Source of the DNA: Desulfobacterales bacterium
GTDB taxonomy: Bacteria; Desulfobacterota; Desulfobulbia; Desulfobulbales; Desulfocapsaceae
NCBI GenBank assembly: GCA_013042695.1
Contig: JABDPQ010000011.1
Location: 1-6,616, forward strand
DNA length: 6,616 bases
Direction: 5' to 3'
This document shows positions 1-6,296 of the stretch, one piece after another (positions within the stretch are counted from its first letter, which is position 1; each line of letters opens with the position of its first letter). The notes below the pieces were generated by a model. It searched no databases, had not been told where the DNA came from, and worked only from the letters and a program-made list of their open reading frames with translations. A program made the translations under genes and the position numbers.

Positions 1-959
1 AGTCCTTTGAAGCGGCTATGGAAGATTATTTCTTTCCGCCTGAAGCGAAAATGGTCTCCCCCACCATCACATTATCACCCATGCCAGGGGGTGCCTTGAC
101 TGCAAACACGATGATGATGCGTGACACGGGTACATTGCATCTCTATCCTCAAGTCATTAAAGAAATGTCAGAGGTCGTCAGGTTAGGCGGATTCGGCACC
201 TCGGTTACGCCTGTGTCTCAGTTCTACTTCCAGCAGGCATATCTCAATGTCACCCAGGGTAAGTGGAAAAAGATCAATCCGGCCTATGGTGACATGGTGC
301 TTGGCTATTTTGGCAAAACCCCGGTCCCGGCTGACCCGGAAATCATCAAACTGGCCTCCGAACAACTGGGCAAACCGGTCTTCACCGAAAATCCACTCGA
401 CATTCTTGAACCTGGAATCCCCAAAGCAACAAAGATTTTGGAAGAAAACAACCTGCCGGTGAATGACGAAAATCTTTTCATCATTGCCAGCTGTGAACAA
501 AAAGGTCTCGATTTTCTGCTCGGCAACGGCAAGATAAACGTTCGTAAAAAATCCGATGAGGAGAAAGCCCCCGCCAAGCCTGCTGCAAAAGCTTCAGCTG
601 CTCCAGCTCAGGCCCTGGGCCCGCGCGCTTATGCAATCACGGTGAACAATCGAATCTATGATGTAACAGTTGCAGAGGGCACCGGCGCAGTACAAGCAAC
701 TCCCGCCGCAGCACCTGCAGCGGCACCGGCCGCTCCCGTAACTGGGGGAACCGAGGTGGATGCCCCGACACCGGGAAATATCGTCAAAATTCTTGTAAAG
801 CAGGGTGACTCGGTAACCAAAGATCAGCCACTTCTGGTAATGGAGGCTATGAAAATGGAATCTGAGGTAAAATCTCCCTGCAGCGGCACAATTCAGGCAA
901 TCCATATCTCTGCCGGGGATACGGTGCAGGCTTCAGATCCTCTTTTCACCATTGGCTGA
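1..959 (+). CDS. oadA: Oxaloacetate decarboxylase alpha subunit, C-terminal part (5' end outside window)
   Basis: This is the biotin-carrying carboxyltransferase subunit of the membrane oxaloacetate decarboxylase. The reading frame is open from position 3 with no start, so the gene enters from the left; 318 residues are visible of the roughly 590-600 usual for OadA, and the catalytic TIM barrel lies outside. Visible in order are the conserved carboxylase domain (about residues 1-180, with SPMPGGALTAN near the start), an Ala/Pro/Lys-rich linker, a short beta segment (YAITVNNRIYDV), a second Ala/Pro linker, and a C-terminal biotinyl domain. The biotinylation motif EAMKMES places the acceptor lysine at codon 852-854, 34 residues from the C-terminus, as expected for the family. 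Pyruvate carboxylase subunit B has the same architecture, but the adjacent oadB makes the decarboxylase much more likely. An oadG subunit is not seen and could lie upstream. Confidence 0.95.
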   Translation, partial: SFEAAMEDYFFPPEAKMVSPTITLSPMPGGALTANTMMMRDTGTLHLYPQVIKEMSEVVRLGGFGTSVTPVSQFYFQQAYLNVTQGKWKKINPAYGDMVLGYFGKTPVPADPEIIKLASEQLGKPVFTENPLDILEPGIPKATKILEENNLPVNDENLFIIASCEQKGLDFLLGNGKINVRKKSDEEKAPAKPAAKASAAPAQALGPRAYAITVNNRIYDVTVAEGTGAVQATPAAAPAAAPAAPVTGGTEVDAPTPGNIVKILVKQGDSVTKDQPLLVMEAMKMESEVKSPCSGTIQAIHISAGDTVQASDPLFTIG

Positions 960-987
960 GCAGCGCCTGTAAATGTTCAGTGTACTT

Positions 988-1016
988 GAGATATGCCGGA
1001 TTCCCCGGTATATCTC
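988..1016 (+). other. Intercistronic hairpin between oadA and oadB
   Basis: Arms GAGATATGCCGG (988-999) and CCGGTATATCTC (1005-1016) form a 12-bp stem with one G-U wobble and a 5-nt loop. No T-run follows, so it is not an intrinsic terminator. It lies 29 nt after the oadA stop and 28 nt before the preferred oadB start, where such hairpins can affect mRNA stability, processing or translation. That role is inference. Confidence 0.7.
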
Positions 1017-1044
1017 CATGCATCATTTGAATGATGGAACCACT

Positions 1045-2559
1045 ATGAAAATGAAGACCTTTCTGCTCATACTTCTTGGCCTCAGCCTGGCAGTTGTTTC
1101 TTCCTTGCAAGCTGCTCAGGATACGATATCGATTGTCTCGCCAGCTGATGGAAAAGTTATACGGCTTGATGTTGCTCCAGGATCTAAAGTGTTCAGCGGC
1201 GACACCTTGGCATTAGTAAAAGCTGACGATGGCACGACAATTATCCTGAAGGCAGGGGTTTCCGGGACTGTTTCGGAAATTTCAGTGAGCGCCTACCAGA
1301 AGATCAAGAAAGGCAGCTCGGTAGGTACAATCCAGACTGCCCAAATCATTGCTGATCAACCATTAGCAACTGTCGGCCAGGAACTCCCAAGCATCGGCAA
1401 ACTCATCGGCAACCTGTTCAGGACCACAGGCCTCTATGGAATTATTGACGGTCAGGTACATAAGGACTGGACAGTAGGAATCGGCAGAATCCTGATGATT
1501 CTTGTCGGTCTTACCCTGCTCTATCTTGGTATTTTCAAAGGATTTGAACCGCTACTGCTGATACCGATCGGTTATGGTGCCATTTTGTCCAACATTCCTC
1601 TGGCCGGAATTTCTGAACCGGGAGGTATCCTTTACTATATCTATGAGGTCGGCATTTTAACCGGGATTTTTCCGCTTTTGATTTTCATGGGAGTTGGGGC
1701 CTTGACCGATTTTGGACCAATGATTGCCAACCCCAAAACAATCCTGCTCGGTGGTGCCGCCCAGATTGGAATTTTTGTCACCCTGCTGGGTGCCTTAATA
1801 TTGTCTGATTTTATACCAGGGATCAGTTTCTCATTACGCGATGCCGCTTCTATCGGTATCATTGGAGGAGCTGATGGGCCTACGGCTATCTTCCTGTCCA
1901 GCAAACTGTCACCGCGATTACTCGGTTCCATTGCCATTGCTGCCTATTCCTATATGGCTCTGGTGCCGATCATTCAGCCGCCAATAATGAAGTGGCTTAC
2001 CTCGCCTGAAGAGCGAAAGATAAAAATGGTGCAGCTGCGTCATGTTTCAAAACTAGAGAAGATGATGCTACCGCTGCTGGTTCTTGGTATCTGTGCCGTG
2101 CTGCTTCCAACCGCGGCACCATTGATTGGAATGTTCATGCTCGGCAACCTTGCCAAAGAATGTGGTGTGGTTGATCGTTTGTCGGATAATATCAAAGGTG
2201 CGCTAATGTACACCGTTACTATTTTTCTCGGTCTTGGTGTTGGAAGTAAATTATCGGCTGATAAATTTCTCAATATGGAAACCCTCGGTATCCTGGCACT
2301 CGGAATGATCGCCTTTGGTATCGGCACAGCCGGTGGCGTTCTGATGGCCAAAGCCATGAACAAACTCTCTAAAACTCCAGTCAATCCGTTGATCGGAGCT
2401 GCCGGTGTATCTGCCGTGCCAATGGCTGCCAGAGTAGTGAACAAGGTTGGGCTCGAGGAAAATCCGCAAAACCATTTAATCATGCATGCCATGGGGGCAA
2501 ATGTCTCTGGTGTTATCGGTTCAGCCGTTGCTGCAGGCGTACTCCTGGCTTTGCTTTAA
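1045..2559 (+). CDS. oadB: Na+-pumping oxaloacetate decarboxylase beta subunit with N-terminal signal-like and lipoyl-like extension
   Basis: This integral membrane subunit decarboxylates carboxybiotin on OadA and couples it to Na+ export. From the ATG at 1045 it has 504 residues, against 433 for Klebsiella OadB. Residues known as functional in Klebsiella (D203, Y229, N373, G377, S382, R389) appear at a constant offset of 74: D277 in GGADGPT, Y303, N447, G451, S456 and R463. The core therefore aligns without net gaps and looks active. Several hydrophobic segments follow from about residue 145. Residues 1-24 look like a signal peptide or anchor (MKMKTFLLILLG to LQAA), and residues 26-97 resemble a biotinyl/lipoyl-type beta domain without an MKM motif. 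In-frame ATGs at 973 and 1018 are less likely: the 988-1016 hairpin lies between or against them, and 1045 gives a clean signal sequence. No start has a strong Shine-Dalgarno; GGA at 1036-1038 is the best for 1045. Confidence 0.93.
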   Translation: MKMKTFLLILLGLSLAVVSSLQAAQDTISIVSPADGKVIRLDVAPGSKVFSGDTLALVKADDGTTIILKAGVSGTVSEISVSAYQKIKKGSSVGTIQTAQIIADQPLATVGQELPSIGKLIGNLFRTTGLYGIIDGQVHKDWTVGIGRILMILVGLTLLYLGIFKGFEPLLLIPIGYGAILSNIPLAGISEPGGILYYIYEVGILTGIFPLLIFMGVGALTDFGPMIANPKTILLGGAAQIGIFVTLLGALILSDFIPGISFSLRDAASIGIIGGADGPTAIFLSSKLSPRLLGSIAIAAYSYMALVPIIQPPIMKWLTSPEERKIKMVQLRHVSKLEKMMLPLLVLGICAVLLPTAAPLIGMFMLGNLAKECGVVDRLSDNIKGALMYTVTIFLGLGVGSKLSADKFLNMETLGILALGMIAFGIGTAGGVLMAKAMNKLSKTPVNPLIGAAGVSAVPMAARVVNKVGLEENPQNHLIMHAMGANVSGVIGSAVAAGVLLALL

Positions 2560-2586
2560 ATCAACCGAGCGAATTTCTCAACAATC

Positions 2587-2626
2587 TGGCTCGAAATAGT
2601 AGGCAACTGTTTCGAGCCATTTTTTT
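2587..2626 (+). terminator. Rho-independent terminator of the oad operon
   Basis: A perfect 10-bp stem, TGGCTCGAAA (2587-2596) with TTTCGAGCCA (2610-2619), has a 13-nt loop and is followed directly by seven T residues (2620-2626). It begins 28 nt after the oadB stop, so oadB is the last gene of its operon. Confidence 0.95.
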
Positions 2627-2666
2627 ATCAGTTCCTCCCGACCTATCACCCTGATAGCGTAGTAAG

Positions 2667-2723
2667 CATTTTTTTAAACCCTCTCTTTTTGTTATAATCC
2701 CGTCCTACTGGTTTAAAAAAATG
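2667..2723. repeat. Perfect 14-bp inverted repeat around a promoter -10 box
   Basis: CATTTTTTTAAACC (2667-2680) and GGTTTAAAAAAATG (2710-2723) are exact reverse complements separated by 29 nt. The spacer contains TATAAT at 2693-2698. One arm covers the -35 zone and the other lies just downstream of the expected transcription start, so paired operator half-sites are possible. It could instead be a chance A+T-rich repeat. Confidence 0.8.
2671..2698 (+). promoter_or_regulatory. Probable promoter of the IscA-like gene
   Basis: The -10 hexamer is a consensus TATAAT at 2693-2698. The best -35 is the poor match TTTTTA at 2671-2676 with 16-bp spacing. The terminator at 2587-2626 isolates this gene from the oad operon, so it needs its own promoter. 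Transcription would start near 2705, giving a leader of about 70 nt. The weak -35 could mean dependence on an activator. Confidence 0.55.
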
Positions 2724-2774
2724 TAATATGCGGCATATCACACCATCAGCTTAAGAATTCAGGAGTACAGTATC

Positions 2775-3086
2775 ATGCTCGAGATAAGTAATGAAGCTAT
2801 CGGCCAACTGGCTGAATTGTTGTCTCAAGGAGGCTCCGATTCAGCTATTCGCATCGCCGTCATGGGTGGAGGTAATGACAGCCCGGGGCTTGGTTTGATC
2901 GTTGATGAAGCCCAAGACAGTGATATTTCAATTCAGAAAGGAGCAATTCCTTTTATCATTGACCGGAGTCTCATCGAATATTGTCAAACCATTACCATCC
3001 GTTTCACTACAGGCAGTGGCGGAACATGCGGTGGCAGCAGTGGAAGTGGTTTTTTGATCACCCCGGGGAAGCCGATTAATTTCTGA
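2775..3086 (+). CDS. IscA/HesB-fold protein lacking the canonical cysteines
   Basis: This 103-residue protein has the size and order of the IscA/HesB (A-type Fe-S carrier) fold: an N-terminal helix, the strand IRIAVMGGG, GLGLIVDEAQ, IPFIIDRSLIEY and a glycine-rich tail. IscA binds its cluster through one cysteine after the GG of the first strand and two in a C-terminal CGCG. Here the first site reads GGGNDSPG with no cysteine, and the tail reads TCGGSSGSGF with a single cysteine (C85); the only other cysteine is C70. It recalls the divergent HesB-like group of deltaproteobacteria, some members of which I remember as selenoproteins, and Cys-less relatives such as DsrR. Cluster assembly therefore should not be assumed. 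The start is supported by AGGAG at 2761-2765, nine nt before the ATG. The gene is monocistronic and convergent with the SDR gene. Confidence 0.8.
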   Translation: MLEISNEAIGQLAELLSQGGSDSAIRIAVMGGGNDSPGLGLIVDEAQDSDISIQKGAIPFIIDRSLIEYCQTITIRFTTGSGGTCGGSSGSGFLITPGKPINF

Positions 3087-3257
3087 GCTGTCTCTAGTGG
3101 TATGGCCGCGTCGAATCCAAAACGCCCCTGCGAGGATTGCCTTGGAATGTTACATGGATAGTCACTGACACACTCGCCACACCCGTCACTTTTTTCGGGT
3201 TCTCCGCGGAAATCCACTTTGCTGCCTCTCGTCGAGCACCGCTCTTATCGTCACCAG
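3087..3257. other. Unexplained spacer between convergent genes
   Basis: This 171-bp gap between two convergent stop codons has no clear terminator. It carries no credible start plus ribosome-binding site on either strand, yet it is open in one + frame (about 59 codons from 3100, reading WYGRVESKTPLRGLPW at its start) and in one - frame with a cysteine pattern (CGECVSDYPC). Its sequence could be a decayed gene, an insertion-element remnant or a dispersed repeat. I recognise none of these with confidence. Confidence 0.35.
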
Positions 3258-4070
3258 TCAGCGTACGACTTTGTTAATTATGTCCTGGTCAAAATAATTC
3301 AGCGCCATGCCCCCGTCGACAACAATCGTTTGTCCAACAATTCCCGATGAACGATCTGATAGTAAAAACACAGCAGTATCAGCAGCCTCCTGCGTTTTAA
3401 GAGCTGTTTTTCTCAGCATCGCCTTCTCAGCAAAGAGGTAGCTGTCAATGTACCCAGGAATTCCGGCAGAAGCTGACGTTTTAAGCAGCGACGGTGCCAC
3501 CGCGTTAAAGCGCACCCGTGAAAACTCAGCAAAACTTTTCGCCAGAAAACATAATGATGAGTCCAAAGCTGCTTTGATTGGAGCCATATACCCATAATTC
3601 ACCGCCGCCATGCGGGTGGTAGATATAGAAATGGTCACAACTGAGGCATCAACAGCAAGAAGATCTTGAAAATGATTTGCTATTGACAGTAATGAAAAAC
3701 AGGTGATGTCGGCTGCTTGGAGAAAATCAGCTTTGTTCGTCTGATGAAACGGTTTCAGCCCTTCCGAATAATTGGCAAAGGCAATCGAGTGCACGAGTCC
3801 TTTGATTCGACCACCGGCCGATGCATCAATTTCCGTGGCAATCTCATCACGAACCCGGATCACCTGATCTTCATCCTCAACATCGCACACATAAACCTGA
3901 CTGCCTGGAAATAACTTTCTAGTCGATGTTCGCCGCTCTTCTGTACGAACGACCAAAATGACTTTTCCACCCAAATTGATCAGCGTTGCGGCAATTGCCG
4001 TTGCAATAGATTTTTTATTGGCAACGCCAAAAACGACAAAATATTTGTCAGCTAGATCTAGGTAATCCAT
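3258..4070 (-). CDS. fabI: Enoyl-ACP reductase-like short-chain dehydrogenase (FabI type)
   Basis: This 270-residue SDR probably reduces enoyl-ACP to acyl-ACP with NAD(P)H in fatty-acid elongation. FabI-type features are GVANKKSIA (residues 15-23), matching the FabI nucleotide-binding pattern G-x5-SIA, CDV near D63, GLVHSIAFA (91-99), the dyad Y159-x6-K166, and the C-terminal GIVGQTIVVDGGMALN. The second FabI tyrosine (Y146 in E. coli) appears to be isoleucine at residue 149 (SISTTRMAAVNY), so a FabL-like or other SDR activity remains possible. An upstream ATG at 4139 would add 23 residues, but the putative promoter (TTGTCT at 4151-4156, TATTAT at 4128-4133) starts transcription near 4121, inside that extension. 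The start at 4070 also matches the FabI N-terminus. No strong Shine-Dalgarno precedes it. Confidence 0.82.
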   Translation of the reverse strand: MDYLDLADKYFVVFGVANKKSIATAIAATLINLGGKVILVVRTEERRTSTRKLFPGSQVYVCDVEDEDQVIRVRDEIATEIDASAGGRIKGLVHSIAFANYSEGLKPFHQTNKADFLQAADITCFSLLSIANHFQDLLAVDASVVTISISTTRMAAVNYGYMAPIKAALDSSLCFLAKSFAEFSRVRFNAVAPSLLKTSASAGIPGYIDSYLFAEKAMLRKTALKTQEAADTAVFLLSDRSSGIVGQTIVVDGGMALNYFDQDIINKVVR

Positions 4071-4127
4071 ACAAGTTCGACGAATTCTAATGGCAATAGT
4101 TACGTGCAGTGCGAGAACCGAGCACAG

Positions 4128-4156
4128 ATAATACATCACAGATCATTGCGAGACAA
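4128..4156 (-). promoter_or_regulatory. Sigma-70-type promoter of the FabI-like gene
   Basis: Reading the - strand, TTGTCT (4156-4151) and TATTAT (4133-4128) are separated by exactly 17 bp, matching consensus at 4/6 and 5/6. Transcription would begin near 4121, leaving a leader of about 50 nt to the ATG at 4070. Confidence 0.6.
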
Positions 4157-4211
4157 GTGGCAAGCCAGAATATCCTTCAATAACTCTCTGAGTGCTTCGA
4201 TTGTTTGCTCA

Positions 4212-4240
4212 TGGCCAAGAGAGAATCAGTGCATTATAAT
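4212..4240 (+). promoter_or_regulatory. Sigma-70-type promoter of the YkgJ-type gene, with palindromic -10
   Basis: TGGCCA (4212-4217, 4/6 to consensus) and a perfect TATAAT (4235-4240) are 17 bp apart. The -10 sits in the 10-bp palindrome CATTATAATG (4232-4241). Predicted transcription start is near 4247, giving a leader of about 138 nt before the ATG at 4385. The promoter fires away from the - strand SDR promoter, whose -35 is about 55 bp to the left. Confidence 0.6.
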
Positions 4241-4312
4241 GTTTTCTTTTCGTTATGTTTTTGTTGCCTGGGTGGTCTTTTCGGCAAAGGTTGGGTAATA
4301 TGTCACACCAGC

Positions 4313-4341
4313 TCGGTAACACCGAAATGCAAAACATCGGT
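4313..4341 (+). other. Mutually exclusive small hairpins in the YkgJ-type gene leader
   Basis: ACCGA (4321-4325) can pair with TCGGT on its left (4313-4317, 3-nt loop) or with an identical TCGGT on its right (4337-4341, 11-nt loop). Each stem is only 5 bp. The pairing is visible; any switching role is speculative. Confidence 0.3.
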
Positions 4342-4384
4342 AGGGGATAAAAGCTCATCTCTGTATAAACGCACATCTTATTGT

Positions 4385-5104
4385 ATGAAACTGCGCATTT
4401 TAAAAAGCATATATCAGTCCTTTGATTCTTGGGCGGCGGACATAAAAACTGCCTGCCACCAAGGTTGTGCAACCTGTTGTACGCAGGCTGTCACGATGAC
4501 TGAAATCGAAGGCAACTATATTTTAGACTATGCCAGCAAAAGCGGTCGCATGGATTGGCTTTTAGATAAATTATCGACAGACGATCTGCCGCTGCACCGA
4601 CCGCTTTATACAACCAACGAAATTGCTCAGGCCTGCCTTAATGAAAATGACATTGATCCAGAAATGGGAACATTTGATCGAAGCTGTCCGTTTCTTGACC
4701 ATAAAAATTGTTCGATCTATGAGGCCAGGCCCTTTAGCTGCAGGTCATTTGCCTCTCAAAATGCCTGCCAGCCAGGATCAACTGCTGAGATTCCCCAATA
4801 TTACTTGTCCGCCGCTACCGCTGTCTCCCAGCTCATTGAGCATCTTGCGCAGCACCTGTACTGGGGCAACATGCTGCATATTCTTTATGCAATCATTCAA
4901 AAAAGAGGGCTTTGGCAGGATATGATCGAACAGGATACAAGCATTCAAGAGGACCTGATTCAACGCCATCTTCTCCGGGCAAAACCATTGCCCGGTTTTC
5001 TGCTCAGCGATGACGATAGAACTCCTGTCATGAAGCTGTTGGCCCAAATTCTTTCAACAGAAATTGGTACAAAGACAATCGAGCAGATCCTTAACGGCAA
5101 ATGA
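4385..5104 (+). CDS. YkgJ-family cysteine-cluster protein (putative zinc/iron-chelating domain)
   Basis: From the ATG at 4385 this is a 239-residue soluble protein. It carries the cysteine signature of the YkgJ/CxxCxxCC family, annotated as putative zinc- or iron-binding: C-x3-C-x2-CC near the N-terminus (CHQGCATCC), then SCPFL, NCSIYEARPFSCRSF and a further Cys (NAC). The Y-x-x-RP-x-x-CR core is typical. The biochemical role of the family is not established, so no function is given. The frame is open further left, to TTG 4205 and ATG 4211, but those starts lie upstream of the predicted transcription start (about 4247), and the added 58-60 residues are not family-like. No clear Shine-Dalgarno precedes 4385, so the start is less certain than the family call. 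The C-terminal half is mostly helical in appearance and has no recognised domain. Confidence 0.85.
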   Translation: MKLRILKSIYQSFDSWAADIKTACHQGCATCCTQAVTMTEIEGNYILDYASKSGRMDWLLDKLSTDDLPLHRPLYTTNEIAQACLNENDIDPEMGTFDRSCPFLDHKNCSIYEARPFSCRSFASQNACQPGSTAEIPQYYLSAATAVSQLIEHLAQHLYWGNMLHILYAIIQKRGLWQDMIEQDTSIQEDLIQRHLLRAKPLPGFLLSDDDRTPVMKLLAQILSTEIGTKTIEQILNGK

Positions 5105-5176
5105 TAAGGTGCTTACCACTGCACGACACTCAAATGGCTCGGTTACGCCTTTTTTGCGGCTGAATAGTAGTTTTCA

Positions 5177-6229
5177 TTATTTAAATAGCTTTAGATACTG
5201 ACCATAGCCTTCGGTCTCAAGCTCTGCCGCCGGAATAAAACGAAGTGCCGCAGAATTGATACAGTAACGAAGATTGGTTGGTGGTGGACCGTCTTCGAAT
5301 ACGTGTCCAAGGTGTGAATCCGCCTGAGTGCTCCTCACCTCGGTCCGCACCATAAAAAATGACCTGTCGGTGTGCTCAGCAACGTTTTCAGGTTCAAGCG
5401 GTCTGGTAAAACTCGGCCATCCGGTACCGGACTTGAATTTGTCACGAGAGCTGAACAGTGGTTCCCCGGAGACGACATCAACGTATATTCCTTCTTCCTT
5501 ATTGTCCCAATACTCATTTTTGAAGGGCGGCTCAGTGCCATCTTGCTGGGTCACTTCAAACTGTATTTTCGACAGGCTGTTCTTGAGTTCTGCTTCACTT
5601 GGTTTGGAGAATTGCTTTGTCCCAATATCCCTGTTCTTCCAAACGTCCTCAATAAATCCTTGTCTGCCCGAACCCTTTTTGTACAATGCGTAGTGCTGAA
5701 CATTCTTGAGATAGTAATCCTGATGATACTCTTCGGCCTCAAAAAATGGTTTGGCTGGCAGTATCTTCGTAACCACCGGACGCTCAAAGAGCCCGGAACT
5801 GTCCAGGTCTGCTTTGGACCGTTCTGCAACGAGTCGCTGATCTTCGGAGTTATAAAATATTGCCGTACGGTAGTGATTTCCTCGATCGGCAAACTGACCG
5901 CCATCATCCGTAGGATCAACCTGTTGCCAAAAGGTCTCAACAAGTTTCTTGTAGCTGATTTTCTGAGGATTATAGCGTACCCTGACAGCTTCATAATGGT
6001 CTGTTCTACCACTTGAAACGAGATCGTAGCGGGCATCTTGTTCACTGCCGCCTGAATACCCAGCCATCACTTCGACGACGCCGTCTAATTGTTCAAACGG
6101 AGGCTCCATACACCAAAAACATCCCCCTCCAAATAGCGCTGTTTCTTCTGTAACCATAGCTTTTGACTCATATGCAGATAAAGCTACCGTCATTACCGTT
6201 AATGCAAATACTGCCTGCAGGTAATTCAT
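5177..6229 (-). CDS. msrAB: Exported bifunctional methionine sulfoxide reductase MsrA-MsrB fusion
   Basis: This 350-residue protein reduces both methionine-S- and methionine-R-sulfoxide in proteins. A signal peptide (about residues 1-24, MNYLQAVFALTVMTVALSAY onward) predicts an extracytoplasmic location. MsrA spans about 28-190, with the catalytic Cys37 in GGGCFWC and a second Cys40. MsrB spans about 215-350, with GTGWPSF, DSHLGHVF and the catalytic Cys323 in RYCINSAALRF. The mature protein has only these three cysteines: MsrB lacks the zinc CxxC pairs, and the position of the usual resolving Cys before GWPSF is Thr. The ATG at 6229 is preceded by AAGGAG with 7-nt spacing. The longer frame start at 6259 would read through that ribosome site, so it is rejected. 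No thioredoxin-like domain is fused, unlike Neisseria PilB. The gene is convergent with the YkgJ-type gene and divergent from pyrG. Confidence 0.95.
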   Translation of the reverse strand: MNYLQAVFALTVMTVALSAYESKAMVTEETALFGGGCFWCMEPPFEQLDGVVEVMAGYSGGSEQDARYDLVSSGRTDHYEAVRVRYNPQKISYKKLVETFWQQVDPTDDGGQFADRGNHYRTAIFYNSEDQRLVAERSKADLDSSGLFERPVVTKILPAKPFFEAEEYHQDYYLKNVQHYALYKKGSGRQGFIEDVWKNRDIGTKQFSKPSEAELKNSLSKIQFEVTQQDGTEPPFKNEYWDNKEEGIYVDVVSGEPLFSSRDKFKSGTGWPSFTRPLEPENVAEHTDRSFFMVRTEVRSTQADSHLGHVFEDGPPPTNLRYCINSAALRFIPAAELETEGYGQYLKLFK

Positions 6230-6256
6230 GACGCAACTCCTTTTAATAATTATTCT

Positions 6257-6283
6257 CAACTAATCATAAAGTATTCATAGTTG
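6257..6283. promoter_or_regulatory. Interrupted inverted repeat, candidate operator upstream of msrAB
   Basis: CAACTA (6257-6262) and TAGTTG (6278-6283) are perfect inverted arms, with three more symmetric pairs inside (6266-6268 with 6272-6274). It overlaps the candidate -10 of msrAB. A 10-bp palindrome, AATAATTATT (6245-6254), lies just downstream, abutting the Shine-Dalgarno. Operator function is inferred only from position. Confidence 0.35.
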
Positions 6284-6296
6284 CTGCCCATGACAA
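6268..6296 (-). promoter_or_regulatory. Possible promoter of msrAB
   Basis: On the - strand TTGTCA (6296-6291, 5/6) and TACTTT (6273-6268, 3/6) are 17 bp apart, upstream of msrAB. The -10 match is poor, so this is tentative. Confidence 0.35.

Noticed and set aside
973..1044. Longer oadB start at 973 or 1018
   Set aside because: The extra residues are not hydrophobic or domain-like, the hairpin at 988-1016 overlaps or abuts these starts, and the ATG at 1045 begins a clean signal-like sequence.
2984..3217. Minus-strand frame with CGECVSDYPC resembling a ferredoxin fragment
   Set aside because: It depends on a GTG start with no ribosome site, runs antisense into the IscA-like gene, and has only three cysteines in a non-canonical spacing. 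It is not supported as a gene.
4260..4384. Riboswitch in the 138-nt leader of the YkgJ-type gene
   Set aside because: I looked for GEMM-type and other known conserved cores and saw none. Only two 5-bp alternative stems are present.
5105..5176. Terminator between the convergent YkgJ-type and msrAB genes
   Set aside because: A six-T run (5150-5155) follows only a 3-bp GGC/GCC stem at 5136-5149. That is too weak to call, and nothing better appears on the - strand.
6245..6254. Fur box upstream of msrAB
   Set aside because: The A+T palindrome AATAATTATT is only a loose partial match to the 19-bp Fur consensus, and its position next to the ribosome site can be explained by base composition.
6230..6259. 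Longer msrAB start at 6259
   Set aside because: It would translate through the AAGGAG Shine-Dalgarno that serves the ATG at 6229 and would put a charged leader before the signal peptide.
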